Of a stretch of DNA of 64,000 nucleotides, positions 55,128 through 63,984 are shown piece by piece. The stretch is from assembly GCF_003438495.1 (NCBI RefSeq), contig NZ_QSSH01000005.1, positions 31,573 through 95,572 of the forward strand. Direction: 5' to 3'. The stretch is from Collinsella sp. TF05-9AC (lineage in GTDB: Bacteria; Actinomycetota; Coriobacteriia; Coriobacteriales; Coriobacteriaceae). The stretch's first letter is position 1. Each line of letters opens with the position of its first letter. The position numbers and the translations under genes are program-made. A model generated the notes under the pieces. That model ran no database searches. It saw only the letters and a program-made list of their open reading frames with translations, and had not been told where the DNA came from.

Positions 55128-55254
55128 CCGGAGAATTGCGCCTTGTCTCTTCTCACGCGGACGGTAGGTTGGTATCTTTCAGTTGTGGAAAAGCGCGCAA
55201 GGACGCGCGTGTAGGGGAGCGCCTGCGGGCGCAAAACTTAAAAAGGAGGGACAC

Positions 55255-57264
55255 ATGGCTAAGTTTGACATCATCGCCGCCACCGGTTGCCCGACCGGCA
55301 TTGCGCACACCTTCATGGCGAAGGAGGCGCTGGAGAAGGCAGCTGCCGAGCGAGGTCTGACTATTAAGGTCGAGACCCATGGCCAGGTCGGTGTCGAGAA
55401 CGAACTCACCAAGAGCGAGATCGCTGGTGCCAAGGCCGTCGTCGTCGCGGCCGATAAGGATGTCCAGGCGGAGCGTTTCGCCGGCAAGCGCATGGTTTCC
55501 GTTGGTGTTTCCAAAGCCCTGTCCGTCGAGGCCGCCGGTAAGCTGATTGACCGCGCGCTCGCCGCCAAGGGCGACGACACGGTTGCGGCTGCTGCCGATG
55601 TCGAGGATGAGGTCGAGGAGAAGGAGTCCATCGGCCACATCATCTACAAGCACCTCATGAACGGCGTCAGCCACATGCTGGTCTTCGTCGTCGCTGGTGG
55701 TGTCCTGACCGCCGTCTCGTTCCTGTGGGGCATCACGTCCTTCGATTCGACGGCGTCTGACTACAACAGCTTTGCCGCTATGCTCAAGATCATCGGCGGC
55801 ATCGCCATGAACCTCATGGTTCCCGTGCTTTCCGCCTACATCGCCGAGTCCATCGGCAAGCGCCCGGCGCTCGTCCCCGGTTTTGTTGCCGGTATGATCG
55901 CCATCCAGGGCCTGCCCGTTAACGCCGAGACCGGCATGATCGACGCCGGCGGCGCCGGCGTGGGCTTCGGCTTCCTGGGCGGCATCGTCGGCGGTTTCCT
56001 CGCTGGCTATGTCATCTTGCTGCTCGAGAAGGTCTTCTCCAAGCTGCCCAAGAATCTGGACGGCCTCAAGGCTATCTTCCTGTACCCGCTGTTCTCGACT
56101 GCCATCGTCGGCCTGGTCATGCTCGGCATCTCCGGCCCCATGGCTGCCATCAACACCGCCATGATGGACTTCCTCAAGGGTCTGTCTGCCTCTGGCGCCA
56201 TTGTCCTGGGCCTTGCCATCGGCTGCATGTGCGCCGTTGACATGGGCGGCCCGGTCAACAAGGCTGCTTACGTCACCGGTACCGCTATGCTCACCGAGGC
56301 CCTGGCCGCCGGTGTCGGCACCGACACCTACAACTTCGGCACCAACTTCATGGCTGCCGTCTCCGCAGCTTGCATCGTTCCGCCGCTGATCACCACCTTC
56401 GCCGTCGTTGTCGGCAAGAAGTACTTCAGCCAGGAGGATCACGACGCCGGTATCGTCAACCTCATCCTTGGTTGCACCCACATCACCGAGGGCGCCATTC
56501 CGTTCATGACCAAGAACATCTGGCCCGTCATGCCCATCATGATGCTCGGTTCCTCTATCGCCTCGATCCTGACCATTATGTTCAACGTTCACGATCCGGC
56601 GCCTCATGGTGGCTTCCTGGTCCTGCCCGTTGTCGAGAATGGTCCGCTGTGGGTCCTCGCGATCCTCATCGGCGCTGTGGTCGGTGGCATCCTGTTCGTG
56701 GCCTTCAAGAAGTACGACTTCGAGAAGAACCAGAAGGCAGCTCCCGCCGCCGCTGCTCAGCCGGTCGAGGCCCCCAAGGCCGCTGCCGTCGAGGCCCCCA
56801 AGGCCGAGGCTGCTGACTTCGTGAAGGTCGAGAACGTCTTTGTCGCCGAGGACTTCGCTTCTCGTGACGAGGCTCTGAGCTTCGTTTCCAACCAGGCTGT
56901 CAAGGCCGGTATCGCCAGCGACGCCGACGCCGTGATGAACGCCTTCCTGGCCCGCGAGGCCGAGGGCACCACGGGCATGATGGAGGGCTTCGCCATCCCG
57001 CATGCCAAGTCCGACGCCATTACCGAGGCTGCCGTCATCGTCGTCAAGGACGAGTCCGGCGTGACCGGTTGGGACACCATGGACGGCGCTCCCGTCAACG
57101 TTGCCATCGCCCTGCTCATCCCGGGCGCTCAGGCTGGAACCACGCACCTCAAGATCCTGTCCAAGGTCGCCGAGGCGCTTATGGACGAGGACTTCCGTGC
57201 CACCGTCAAGGGTTCCACCGACGCCGCCGAGATCGCCAAGACGATCAACGCCCGCCTGGTCTAA
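55255..57264 (+). CDS. fruA: PTS fructose transporter, IIB-IIC-IIA fusion
   Basis: 669 residues. Imports fructose and phosphorylates it, giving fructose 1-phosphate. Order: IIB (1-110) with the phosphocysteine in AATGCPTGIAHTFMAKEAL, IIC (about 130-485) with nine or so membrane helices and the GxxEGAIPF signature ITEGAIPFMTKN, an Ala/Pro linker, and IIA (about 520-669) with the phosphohistidine in GFAIPHAKSDAI. All three phosphoryl-carrying sites are present. AAAAAGGAGGG precedes the ATG. A terminator follows. Confidence 0.95.
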   Translation: MAKFDIIAATGCPTGIAHTFMAKEALEKAAAERGLTIKVETHGQVGVENELTKSEIAGAKAVVVAADKDVQAERFAGKRMVSVGVSKALSVEAAGKLIDRALAAKGDDTVAAAADVEDEVEEKESIGHIIYKHLMNGVSHMLVFVVAGGVLTAVSFLWGITSFDSTASDYNSFAAMLKIIGGIAMNLMVPVLSAYIAESIGKRPALVPGFVAGMIAIQGLPVNAETGMIDAGGAGVGFGFLGGIVGGFLAGYVILLLEKVFSKLPKNLDGLKAIFLYPLFSTAIVGLVMLGISGPMAAINTAMMDFLKGLSASGAIVLGLAIGCMCAVDMGGPVNKAAYVTGTAMLTEALAAGVGTDTYNFGTNFMAAVSAACIVPPLITTFAVVVGKKYFSQEDHDAGIVNLILGCTHITEGAIPFMTKNIWPVMPIMMLGSSIASILTIMFNVHDPAPHGGFLVLPVVENGPLWVLAILIGAVVGGILFVAFKKYDFEKNQKAAPAAAAQPVEAPKAAAVEAPKAEAADFVKVENVFVAEDFASRDEALSFVSNQAVKAGIASDADAVMNAFLAREAEGTTGMMEGFAIPHAKSDAITEAAVIVVKDESGVTGWDTMDGAPVNVAIALLIPGAQAGTTHLKILSKVAEALMDEDFRATVKGSTDAAEIAKTINARLV

Positions 57265-57299
57265 TTCCACGGTACGCGAATAACATCGCCCCCTGTAAT

Positions 57300-57336
57300 A
57301 AAGGCGAGGACTCCACCCGGAGCCCCCGCCTTTTTT
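57300..57336 (+). terminator. Intrinsic terminator after fruA
   Basis: Stem AAGGCG-GG-CTCC with GGAG-CC-CGCCTT (two internal mismatches), then six T. Confidence 0.75.
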
Positions 57337-57345
57337 CATTCCCTT

Positions 57346-57422
57346 CTGTAACTTGCGGTGAAATAGGGACTGTTTAACCGTTTCAACCCCAAATCCAGTC
57401 CCTATTTCACCGCAACTTACAG
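57346..57422. repeat. Dispersed palindromic repeat, family B, copy 2
   Basis: Arms of 27 bases (57346-57372 and 57396-57422) are inverted copies with one mismatch, containing CTTGCGGTGAAATAGGGACT, with a 23-base centre. Its arm shares GCGGTGAAATAG with copy 1 at 23373-23441. Confidence 0.88.
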
Positions 57423-57525
57423 AGATGGGCATAGACGGTCCTGCTTGCCGAGTCTTTAGTGCGGACAGACTATCAGCCAGAATTCCGTTTGGTCGATATT
57501 ACTCTGGACCGACTGAGTTTCCCCA

Positions 57526-57677
57526 GCTTGCTCGCCCACGGAGGCCCGGACGCGGCCTGTGAGATTTATCGCGAGTTCCGCACGAGCCGAAGAGCACTTA
57601 ATGTGCTCTTCGTGCGAGCAGGACTGTAGAGCAGGAAATCTCACAGGCCGCGCACGGGCCCCTGCGGGCGAGCAAGC
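57526..57677. other. Long complex palindrome before ptsH, candidate structured RNA or MITE-like element
   Basis: Nested exact arms: GCTTGCTCGCCC (57526-57537) with 57666-57677, then CGCGGCCTGTGAGATTT (57551-57567) with 57636-57652. A central hairpin GAAGAGCAC-ttaat-GTGCTCTTC (57589-57611) extends by CGCAC/GTGCG across a five-base bulge. Between outer and inner arms the flanks are also imperfectly complementary. No T run follows, and the open frames on both strands are mirror images of the palindrome, so they are not genes. The rest of 57423-57815 shows no gene. Confidence 0.6.
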
Positions 57678-57815
57678 GGACGACAAACACATCTGTCCAA
57701 CAATTCGTGCGAAACACAATGAAAAACCGTTTGATGTGAGTTAATATAAACAACGTCGTGAATCTGACTCCTGCCACATGCATGACAGGGGTTAAACACA
57801 AAAAAGGAGTCAACT

Positions 57816-58079
57816 ATGGTTTCTGAGAAGGCTACCCTCGTTAATCCTCAGGGTCTGCACATGCGTCCGGCTGGTCTGTTCGCCTCCACCATGGGCAAGT
57901 ATGCCTGTGACGTGACGGTCGTCACCCCCGAGAAGGAGGTCAACGGCAAGTCCCCGATGGCCCTCATGGCTGCTGGTATCCCCTGCGGTACCGAGGTCGA
58001 GGTCAAGTGCGACGGCGCTGACGAGGCCGAGGCTCTGGCTGCTGCCATCGAGCTCATCAAGAGCGGTCTTGGCGAGTAG
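57816..58079 (+). CDS. ptsH: PTS phosphocarrier protein HPr
   Basis: 87 residues. Accepts phosphate from EI on His15 (GLHMRPAGLFA) and passes it to the IIA domains. The regulatory serine region NGKSPMALMAAG has Ser at the position of Ser46, so control by an HPr kinase is possible, though no hprK is in the window. AAAAAAGGAG precedes the ATG. It begins the ptsH-ptsI-fruK-fruK run. Confidence 0.95.
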   Translation: MVSEKATLVNPQGLHMRPAGLFASTMGKYACDVTVVTPEKEVNGKSPMALMAAGIPCGTEVEVKCDGADEAEALAAAIELIKSGLGE

Positions 58080-58212
58080 AACTCAAACGGGTCGCATGTT
58101 GAACAACTAAGTTCATATTTGGGGGCGCAGTGACCTGTTGTAAGGTAGCTGCGCTCTTTTGTCATGGATATGGCAAAACGCTTTATCACATGACACGGAG
58201 AGAGGAATGGGA

Positions 58213-59916
58213 ATGTATCAGGGAGTCAACGCTTCCGAGGGCATCGGTATCGGCACCGTCATGGTCGCCGTCGATCCCGACTTGACGTTTGAGCCGCACG
58301 AGGTTGCTGATTCGGCAGCAGAGAAGGAGCGCTATCAGTCCGCTCTTTCGGTCTTCTGCGAGAAGACCCAGGCTCAGGCCGACCACATGAAGGAGACGGT
58401 GGGCGAGGCCGAGGCCGAGATCATGAGCGGACATATTGTCCTGGCTCAGGATCCGGGTATGACCGACGCCATCAACGCCGCCATTGACGGTGGTACCTGC
58501 GCCGAGCAGGCGCTCATGGACACCTCGACCATGTTCGAGAACATGTTCCTGTCCATGGACGACGAGATGTTCCGTCTGCGCGCGGCCGACATCGCCGACA
58601 TCCGCACCGGTATTCTGGCCGAGCTGCTGGGCAAGGAGGTCGTCGACCTCTCCGTCCTGCCCGAGAACACTGTCGTTGTCGTGCACGACCTCACGCCGTC
58701 CATGACCGCCACGATCGATAAGGCCCACGTTGCCGGTATCGTCACCGAGACCGGTGGCCGCACGTCGCACTCCGCGATTATTGCGCGCGCCCTTGAGATC
58801 CCGGCTGTCCTTTCGGTTTCCAATAGCTGCACCGCGCTGCGCAACGGTATGACCGTTGTCGTCGACGGTGGCAAGGGTATCGTCGAGGCCGATCCCGACG
58901 AGGAGACGCTCGCCGCCTACACCGCCAAGGCCGAGGCCTTCGCTGCCGAGAAGGCAGCCCTCGAGGCCTTCCGTGGCAAGCCGTCCGTGACTGCCGATGG
59001 CATCAAGAAGATCATCGCCTGCAACATCGGTAACCCTGATGACGTGCCCAACGCGCTCGATCACGATGCCGAGGCCATCGGTCTGTTCCGCTCCGAGTTC
59101 CTGTTCATGGACTCTGCCGAGCTTCCTTCCGAGGAGGAGCAGTTCAACGCCTACCGTAAGGTCGCCAGCGCGCTCAAAGGCGCTCCGGTCATCATCCGCA
59201 CGCTCGATGTGGGTGGCGACAAGGAGATTCCGTATCTGCACATGGTCAAGGAAGATAACCCCTTCATGGGCTTCCGCGCCGTGCGTTACTGCCTGGCCAA
59301 TCCCGACCAGTACAAGGTCCAGCTCCGCGCTCTGCTGCGCGCTAGCGCCTTCGGTGACGTAAAGATCATGATCCCGCTCGTCACTTGCGTCGAGGAGGTC
59401 TTGGCTGTCAAGGAGCTTGTCGAGCAGTGCAAGGCCGAGCTGACTGAAGAGGGTCGCAAGTTCAACGAGAACATCGAGGTCGGCATCATGGTTGAGACGC
59501 CTGCCGCTTCGCTGCTCGCAGACCGTCTTGCCGAGGTCGCCGACTTCTTCTCCATCGGCACCAACGACCTGATCGGCTACACCATGTGCGCCGACCGTGG
59601 CAACGACACCATCTCCAACCTGTACCAGGTTTACTATCCCGCCGTGCTCCGCTCGCTCAAGAACATCATCGAGAGCGGCGTGAAGGCCGGCATCATGGTC
59701 GGTATGTGCGGCGAGGCCGCTGCCGATCCGCTGCTCGAGCCGCTGCTGATCAGCTGGGGCCTGGAGGAGTTCTCGATGAGTGCTCCGTCGATCCTGCGCG
59801 CCCGTAAGACCATCAGCCAGTGGACCAAGGCCGAGTGCGACGAGCTCGCCGAGAAGGCGCTCGCCTGCAACACCGCCGCCGAGGTCAAGGCACTGCTCGA
59901 GTCCGCAGCTCGCTAA
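58213..59916 (+). CDS. ptsI: PTS enzyme I (phosphoenolpyruvate-protein phosphotransferase)
   Basis: 567 residues. Takes phosphate from PEP and gives it to HPr. N-terminal HPr-binding and phosphohistidine region with GGRTSHSAIIARALEIPAV (active His), PEP-binding TIM barrel with GLFRSEFLFMD, IIRTLDVGGDKE, MGFRAVRYCL, IGTNDLIGY and the catalytic Cys in GIMVGMCGEAAADP. ATG 58213 has GGAGAGAGGA upstream; ATG 58207 two codons earlier is also possible. Confidence 0.94.
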   Translation: MYQGVNASEGIGIGTVMVAVDPDLTFEPHEVADSAAEKERYQSALSVFCEKTQAQADHMKETVGEAEAEIMSGHIVLAQDPGMTDAINAAIDGGTCAEQALMDTSTMFENMFLSMDDEMFRLRAADIADIRTGILAELLGKEVVDLSVLPENTVVVVHDLTPSMTATIDKAHVAGIVTETGGRTSHSAIIARALEIPAVLSVSNSCTALRNGMTVVVDGGKGIVEADPDEETLAAYTAKAEAFAAEKAALEAFRGKPSVTADGIKKIIACNIGNPDDVPNALDHDAEAIGLFRSEFLFMDSAELPSEEEQFNAYRKVASALKGAPVIIRTLDVGGDKEIPYLHMVKEDNPFMGFRAVRYCLANPDQYKVQLRALLRASAFGDVKIMIPLVTCVEEVLAVKELVEQCKAELTEEGRKFNENIEVGIMVETPAASLLADRLAEVADFFSIGTNDLIGYTMCADRGNDTISNLYQVYYPAVLRSLKNIIESGVKAGIMVGMCGEAAADPLLEPLLISWGLEEFSMSAPSILRARKTISQWTKAECDELAEKALACNTAAEVKALLESAAR

Positions 59917-59933
59917 TTTGGTATCAGAGGTAA

Positions 59934-59963
59934 CCGCGTGGTTGGAATGGGCCGGCCACGCGG
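59934..59963 (+). repeat. Hairpin between ptsI and the first fruK
   Basis: CCGCGTGG and CCACGCGG flank 14 bases. No T run follows. It may adjust transcript stability within the operon. Confidence 0.5.
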
Positions 59964-59990
59964 CCCTCACATATACAGGGGGTACTGTAA

Positions 59991-60923
59991 ATGTTCTACA
60001 CGCTAACCGCTAACCCGGCTGTCGACATGACGGTTTCGAGCTCTCCGCTCGAGCCCGACGAGAACGTCCGCACCGGTTCGGCCAGCTACACGGCTAACGG
60101 CAAGGGCCTCGACGTGTCCTTCGCCTTTAAGAAGATGGGCGTCGACACCGTCGCGCTCGGCTTCTTCGCCGGCTTCACGGGCAAGTTCATCGTCGAGGAG
60201 GTCATGAACCTGGGTTGCCTCTGCCGCCCGGTCTGGACCGACGGTATCACGCGCATTAACACCTACGTCAACGATGGCCAGCACGAGTACGGCATCCTGA
60301 ACCCTGGTGCTCCGATCACGCCGCAGCACCAGGAGGAGCTCTATAACATCCTGGACACCGCGGGCGATCTCGAGTGCCTGATCGTTTCCGGCTCCGTGCC
60401 TCCCAAAGCTACGCCCGACTTCCTGGCTCAGGTCATGGAGCACGCTCAGGCTCGTGGCGCCGACGTCGTCCTGGACCTGTCCTCCGACAAGCTCAAGGAG
60501 CTCGCTCACAAGAAGCCGCTGCTCATCAAGCCGAACCATCACGAGATGAAGGCCATCTTCGGCGTGCCGGTCGACACCGACGACGAGGTTCGCGTTGCTA
60601 TGAAGATGGCTCACGACGCTGGCGTTCAGAACGTGCTGCTCACCCGTGGTAGCCGCGGCGACGCTTACTTCTCCAACGGCGAGGACATCTGGTACGCCAA
60701 GCGTGAGTTCAACATCAAGCTGGTTTCTTCCGTCTGCGCTGGCGACTGCACCCTCGCTGCGTTCCTGCACAAGTGGTACAGGGATCGCGACAACGTCGAG
60801 GAGGCCATGAAGCTCGCTATGGCCACCGGCGCCAACGTTGCCGAGTCCGTCGGCATCGGCGACTTCGGTCACGTCGACGAGTACAGCAAGCGCGTTGCTG
60901 TCCGCAAGCTCGATCGTCAGTAA
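59991..60923 (+). CDS. fruK: 1-phosphofructokinase, PfkB family (copy 1)
   Basis: 310 residues. Phosphorylates fructose 1-phosphate to fructose 1,6-bisphosphate. PfkB landmarks: N-terminal MFYTLTANPAVDMTV, TANGKGLDVSFAFKKMGVD (sugar-binding block, with Asp where most members have Asn), LIVSGSVPP, LLIKPNHHEM, and the ATP/catalytic-base motif CAGDCTLAAF. It is in the pts operon. The second copy after a terminator is of equal length and closely related. Confidence 0.88.
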   Translation: MFYTLTANPAVDMTVSSSPLEPDENVRTGSASYTANGKGLDVSFAFKKMGVDTVALGFFAGFTGKFIVEEVMNLGCLCRPVWTDGITRINTYVNDGQHEYGILNPGAPITPQHQEELYNILDTAGDLECLIVSGSVPPKATPDFLAQVMEHAQARGADVVLDLSSDKLKELAHKKPLLIKPNHHEMKAIFGVPVDTDDEVRVAMKMAHDAGVQNVLLTRGSRGDAYFSNGEDIWYAKREFNIKLVSSVCAGDCTLAAFLHKWYRDRDNVEEAMKLAMATGANVAESVGIGDFGHVDEYSKRVAVRKLDRQ

Positions 60924-60951
60924 TCGAAACGCGACATATTCTTGCGCATGC

Positions 60952-60983
60952 GGCGCCCCGGTTTCGGCTGGGGCGCCTTTTTG
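60952..60983 (+). terminator. Intrinsic terminator between the two fruK-like genes
   Basis: Stem GGCGCCCC / GGGGCGCC with a short loop, then five T. The second kinase gene therefore likely has its own promoter, probably with the -10 TATACT at 61069-61074. Confidence 0.85.
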
Positions 60984-61108
60984 TTCCGCCAGGGGGGGGT
61001 GTCCTGCCGTACTTCATCGCTTCCACACCGTTCACCGAGTTGTCCTAGCCTTTTGTCGATGCGTGGAATATACTTTCATTAATACGTTGCTTCGTGAAAG
61101 GAACATTC

Positions 61109-62041
61109 ATGATTTACACGCTCACTGCAAATCCCGCCATTGACTACAACATCGCCTGCGACGGTCTTGACGCCAACACCGTCACGCGTACCCGCAACGC
61201 CGTCTACACGCCCAACGGCAAGGGCCTCAACGTCTCGTTTACGCTTGACCACTACGGTGTCGACACCACGATCCTGGGTTTCTTCGCCGGCTTCTCGGGT
61301 GAGTTCATCGTTAAGGGCGCCGAGGCCCTGGGCGTGCCCGTCAAGCCTGTGTGGACCGACGGCATCACGCGCGTCAACGTGTTCCTTAATGCCGGCCCCG
61401 ACACTGAGTACAACATGGTCAACGCTGGTGCCGCCATCAACGAGGCCAATGAGCAGGAGATGTTTGAGCTCATCGATTCGCTCGATGACATGACCTGCCT
61501 GGTTATCAGCGGCTCGCTGCCTCCCAACACTTCCGAGGGCTTCCTGGCCGAGGTCCTGCGCCGCGTCAAGGCCAAGGGGGCCGAGTTCGTCCTCGACATC
61601 TCGAGCCATCAGCTGGCAGACCTTATTGCCATGGAGCCGCTGCTGATCAAGCCCAATGACGACGAGCTGCTCGACATCTTTGGCATTAAGGTGAGCGGTG
61701 GCGACGACGAGTCCGTCAAGGGCGCGATGGCCGAGCTGCACGCCAAGGGCGCCAAGAATGTACTGCTGACCCTTGGTGGCGATGGCGCGTATTTCTCCAA
61801 CGGCGAGCACATCTGGTTTGCCAACCGCACCTTTGAGGTCAAGCTGCTGTCGACCGTCTGTGCCGGCGATTCCTCGCTCGCTGCCTTCCTGTCCGTGTGG
61901 CACGACGCTCCCGAGCGCGTCGAGGACGCCCTGCGCCTTTCGATGGCCACTGGCGCCAACGTGGTCGAGTGCCCCGGTCTGGGGGATTTTGCCAAGGTGG
62001 ACGAATATAAGAAGCACATCGAGGTTCGCCAGGTCTGCTAG
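61109..62041 (+). CDS. fruK: 1-phosphofructokinase-like PfkB kinase (copy 2)
   Basis: 310 residues, equal length to and colinear with copy 1: MIYTLTANPAIDYNI, TPNGKGLNVSFTLDHYGVD (Asn retained here), GFFAGFSGEFIVK, LVISGSLPP, LLIKPNDDEL and CAGDSSLAAF. It may be another 1-phosphofructokinase or a kinase for tagatose 6-phosphate; the sequence cannot decide. ATG 61109 has GAAAGGAAC upstream; an in-frame ATG at 61094 is further from any ribosome binding site. A terminator follows. Confidence 0.85.
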   Translation: MIYTLTANPAIDYNIACDGLDANTVTRTRNAVYTPNGKGLNVSFTLDHYGVDTTILGFFAGFSGEFIVKGAEALGVPVKPVWTDGITRVNVFLNAGPDTEYNMVNAGAAINEANEQEMFELIDSLDDMTCLVISGSLPPNTSEGFLAEVLRRVKAKGAEFVLDISSHQLADLIAMEPLLIKPNDDELLDIFGIKVSGGDDESVKGAMAELHAKGAKNVLLTLGGDGAYFSNGEHIWFANRTFEVKLLSTVCAGDSSLAAFLSVWHDAPERVEDALRLSMATGANVVECPGLGDFAKVDEYKKHIEVRQVC

Positions 62042-62074
62042 TTCCGGCACCTTGTCTGAATAGTTTGATTATTT

Positions 62075-62108
62075 CGCATCCGTCTTAGACTAGGACGGAT
62101 GCGTTTTT
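62075..62108 (+). terminator. Intrinsic terminator after the second fruK
   Basis: Stem CGCATCCGTC / GACGGATGCG around TTAGACTAG, then five T. Confidence 0.85.
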
Positions 62109-62205
62109 GTTTATCGGACTTGCGTGTGCAGTGGAGGCTGTTTCTTGCTAGACTTCTTGCAGACGCAATCGATAGCCAATTTGATAGTCGCAGGAGGCCA
62201 TAGGC

Positions 62206-63600
62206 ATGTGCAATGTTTCGCTCAACGGTACTCAACCGTCCGATGCGTCCCTGCGCGTCCTGCGCGCGCTTGAAGCGGCTGGTCTTGAGGCTTGGTACGT
62301 GGGCGGTTGGGTGCGCGACGCCCTTATGGGGTACCCCAGCCACGATGTTGATATGTGCTGTAGCGGCCTGTGGCAGGAGTCCAAAGCGGCGCTCGAGGCC
62401 GCCGGCATCGCGGTTGTGGAATCGGGCATTAAATTTGGCGGAATCACGGCTATTTCCGATGGCGAGCGTATCGAGGTCACCACGTACCGTTTGGATGGCT
62501 TTTACACCGATGGTCGTCATCCCCAGAGTGTGGAGCGTGCCGCCTCGCTCGAGGACGATCTGGCGCGCCGCGACTTTACCGTCAATGCCATGGCCTGGCA
62601 TCCCGAGCGCGGGCTTGTCGACCGCTACGACGGCCAGGGTGACTTGGAGCGCAAGCTGATTCGCGCTGTCGGCGATCCCAAGCGTCGCTTTAACGAGGAC
62701 GCCCTGCGCATGCTGCGTGCGGTGCGCTTTGCCTGCCGTCTGGACTTTATGATTGAGCCCGAGACCAAGCGTGCGCTTGCCGAGTGCGCGCCGCTGCTCG
62801 ATGCCGTGGCGCGTGAGCGTGTGGGTATTGAGCTCGAGGGCATTCTTTCGACCGGTCATGGGGGAGACGCGATGCTCCGCTATCCCGAGCTCATCTGCGC
62901 CGCCGTGCCCGAGTTGGCAGCGGGTCGCGGGTTTGATCAGCGCAGTGTCTATCATGCGTTTAACGTCTACGTGCATATCGCCCGTGTGTTGACGGTGGCG
63001 GGGGAGCTCGCGCTGTGTGACGGCGTCGCGCCCTCGTCGAGCCTTATGTGGGCGGCGTTTTTGCACGATGTGTCCAAGCCCGAGTGCTTCACGGTCGACC
63101 GTGCCGGTAGCGGACACTTCTACGGTCATCCCGAGCTCGGCGCCAAGAAGGCGCGCGTCATTATGGATCGCCTGGCGCTCTCGCACGACTTGGTGCGCGA
63201 CGTGTGCCTGCTCATCAAATACCATGACAAGCCGCTGCGCCCCGAGCGCTCCTGTCTGCTCAATATGATGCGCGCGCTTTCGGGTGAGGGCGTCGACACG
63301 GCCCGCCTGATTGACGAGCTCATGGACCTTAAGCGTGCCGACACACTTGGCAAGGCCCCGTCGTGCTTCTATTACGTTGAGACGATTGAGGAGATGCGCG
63401 CGATGGCGCACGAGCTGCTGAGGGCGGGGGAGCCCTATACGCTCAAGATGCTCGCCATCAACGGCGGCGACCTGATCCGTGCTGGAGTCAAGCCCGGGCC
63501 GGAACTGGGGCAGCTTCTCAACTCCGCCCTCGACGCCGTGACCGAAGACAACATTCCCAACGATCGCGAAGCTCTTTTGGTCCATCTTAACTTGAATTAG
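62206..63600 (+). CDS. cca: CCA tRNA nucleotidyltransferase with HD domain
   Basis: 464 residues. Class II CCA-adding enzyme: WYVGGWVRDALMGYPSHDVDMCC (nucleotidyltransferase with the DxD metal site), RRDFTVNAMAWHP, DGQGDLERKLIRAVGDPKRRFNEDALRMLRAVRFACRLDF (template region), then an HD domain (FLHDVSKPE). The tRNAs in this window encode their own CCA, so its main role may be repair, but other tRNAs may need it. ATG 62206 is preceded by GGAGG. Confidence 0.93.
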   Translation: MCNVSLNGTQPSDASLRVLRALEAAGLEAWYVGGWVRDALMGYPSHDVDMCCSGLWQESKAALEAAGIAVVESGIKFGGITAISDGERIEVTTYRLDGFYTDGRHPQSVERAASLEDDLARRDFTVNAMAWHPERGLVDRYDGQGDLERKLIRAVGDPKRRFNEDALRMLRAVRFACRLDFMIEPETKRALAECAPLLDAVARERVGIELEGILSTGHGGDAMLRYPELICAAVPELAAGRGFDQRSVYHAFNVYVHIARVLTVAGELALCDGVAPSSSLMWAAFLHDVSKPECFTVDRAGSGHFYGHPELGAKKARVIMDRLALSHDLVRDVCLLIKYHDKPLRPERSCLLNMMRALSGEGVDTARLIDELMDLKRADTLGKAPSCFYYVETIEEMRAMAHELLRAGEPYTLKMLAINGGDLIRAGVKPGPELGQLLNSALDAVTEDNIPNDREALLVHLNLN

Positions 63601-63664
63601 CTACCTAGTTTACCTGCGTGTTCCATAACCTGCCGACAATTTTTTGGCAATTTGGAATTTCTTC

Positions 63665-63693
63665 TTGCGCTGACGTTTTTTGTCCCGTAATAT
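63665..63693 (+). promoter_or_regulatory. Promoter of the tRNA-Glu pair
   Basis: TTGCGC (63665-63670) and TAATAT (63688-63693) with a 17-base spacer, 34 bases before the first tRNA. Confidence 0.65.
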
Positions 63694-63727
63694 ATTTCCT
63701 CGCAGCACGGCAGTGCAGATGTCATGT

Positions 63728-63804
63728 GGCCCGTTCGTCTAGCGGTTTAGGACGCCGCCCTCTCAAGGCGGAGATCACCAGTTCGAATCTGGTACGGGCT
63801 ACCA
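63728..63804 (+). tRNA. tRNA-Glu (CTC), copy 1
   Basis: Acceptor GGCCCGT / ACGGGCT, anticodon stem CCGCC / GGCGG with loop CTCTCAA (anticodon CTC), T arm GGTTCGAATC-type (CAGTTCGAATCTG), CCA encoded. Copy 2 is identical, 99 bases on. Confidence 0.97.
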
Positions 63805-63826
63805 CTTCTTTTCTGCTGAGGCTTAT

Positions 63827-63903
63827 GGCCCGTTCGTCTAGCGGTTTAGGACGCCGCCCTCTCAAGGCGGAGATCACCAGTTCGAATCTGGTACGGGCTA
63901 CCA
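63827..63903 (+). tRNA. tRNA-Glu (CTC), copy 2
   Basis: Identical in sequence to 63728-63804, with encoded CCA, 22 bases after it. Confidence 0.97.
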
Positions 63904-63912
63904 CGCATCTGA

Positions 63913-63946
63913 TACCCGGACTTCCTATGGAAGGCCGGGTTTTTTA
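63913..63946 (+). terminator. Intrinsic terminator of the tRNA-Glu unit
   Basis: ACCCGG-CTTCC / GGAAG-CCGGGT imperfect stem with TAT loop, then six T. Confidence 0.8.
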
Positions 63947-63963
63947 TTTCAAGACTTTAGTCT

Positions 63964-63984
63964 GCTGGCCGCGCAGCGGCCAGC
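63964..63984. repeat. Hairpin at the window edge
   Basis: GCTGGCCGC / GCGGCCAGC around GCA, followed by TTTAAA. It may terminate a gene lying beyond the window; nothing else can be read in the last bases. Confidence 0.5.

Noticed and set aside
57456..57744. Open frames of 87 and 61 residues on both strands over the ptsH spacer
   Set aside because: They are mirror images produced by the palindrome at 57526-57677, with no ribosome binding site and no recognisable domain.
60992..60999. Run of eight G as a phase-variable tract
   Set aside because: It lies after the terminator in the spacer, outside any gene and not placed between promoter boxes that I can identify.
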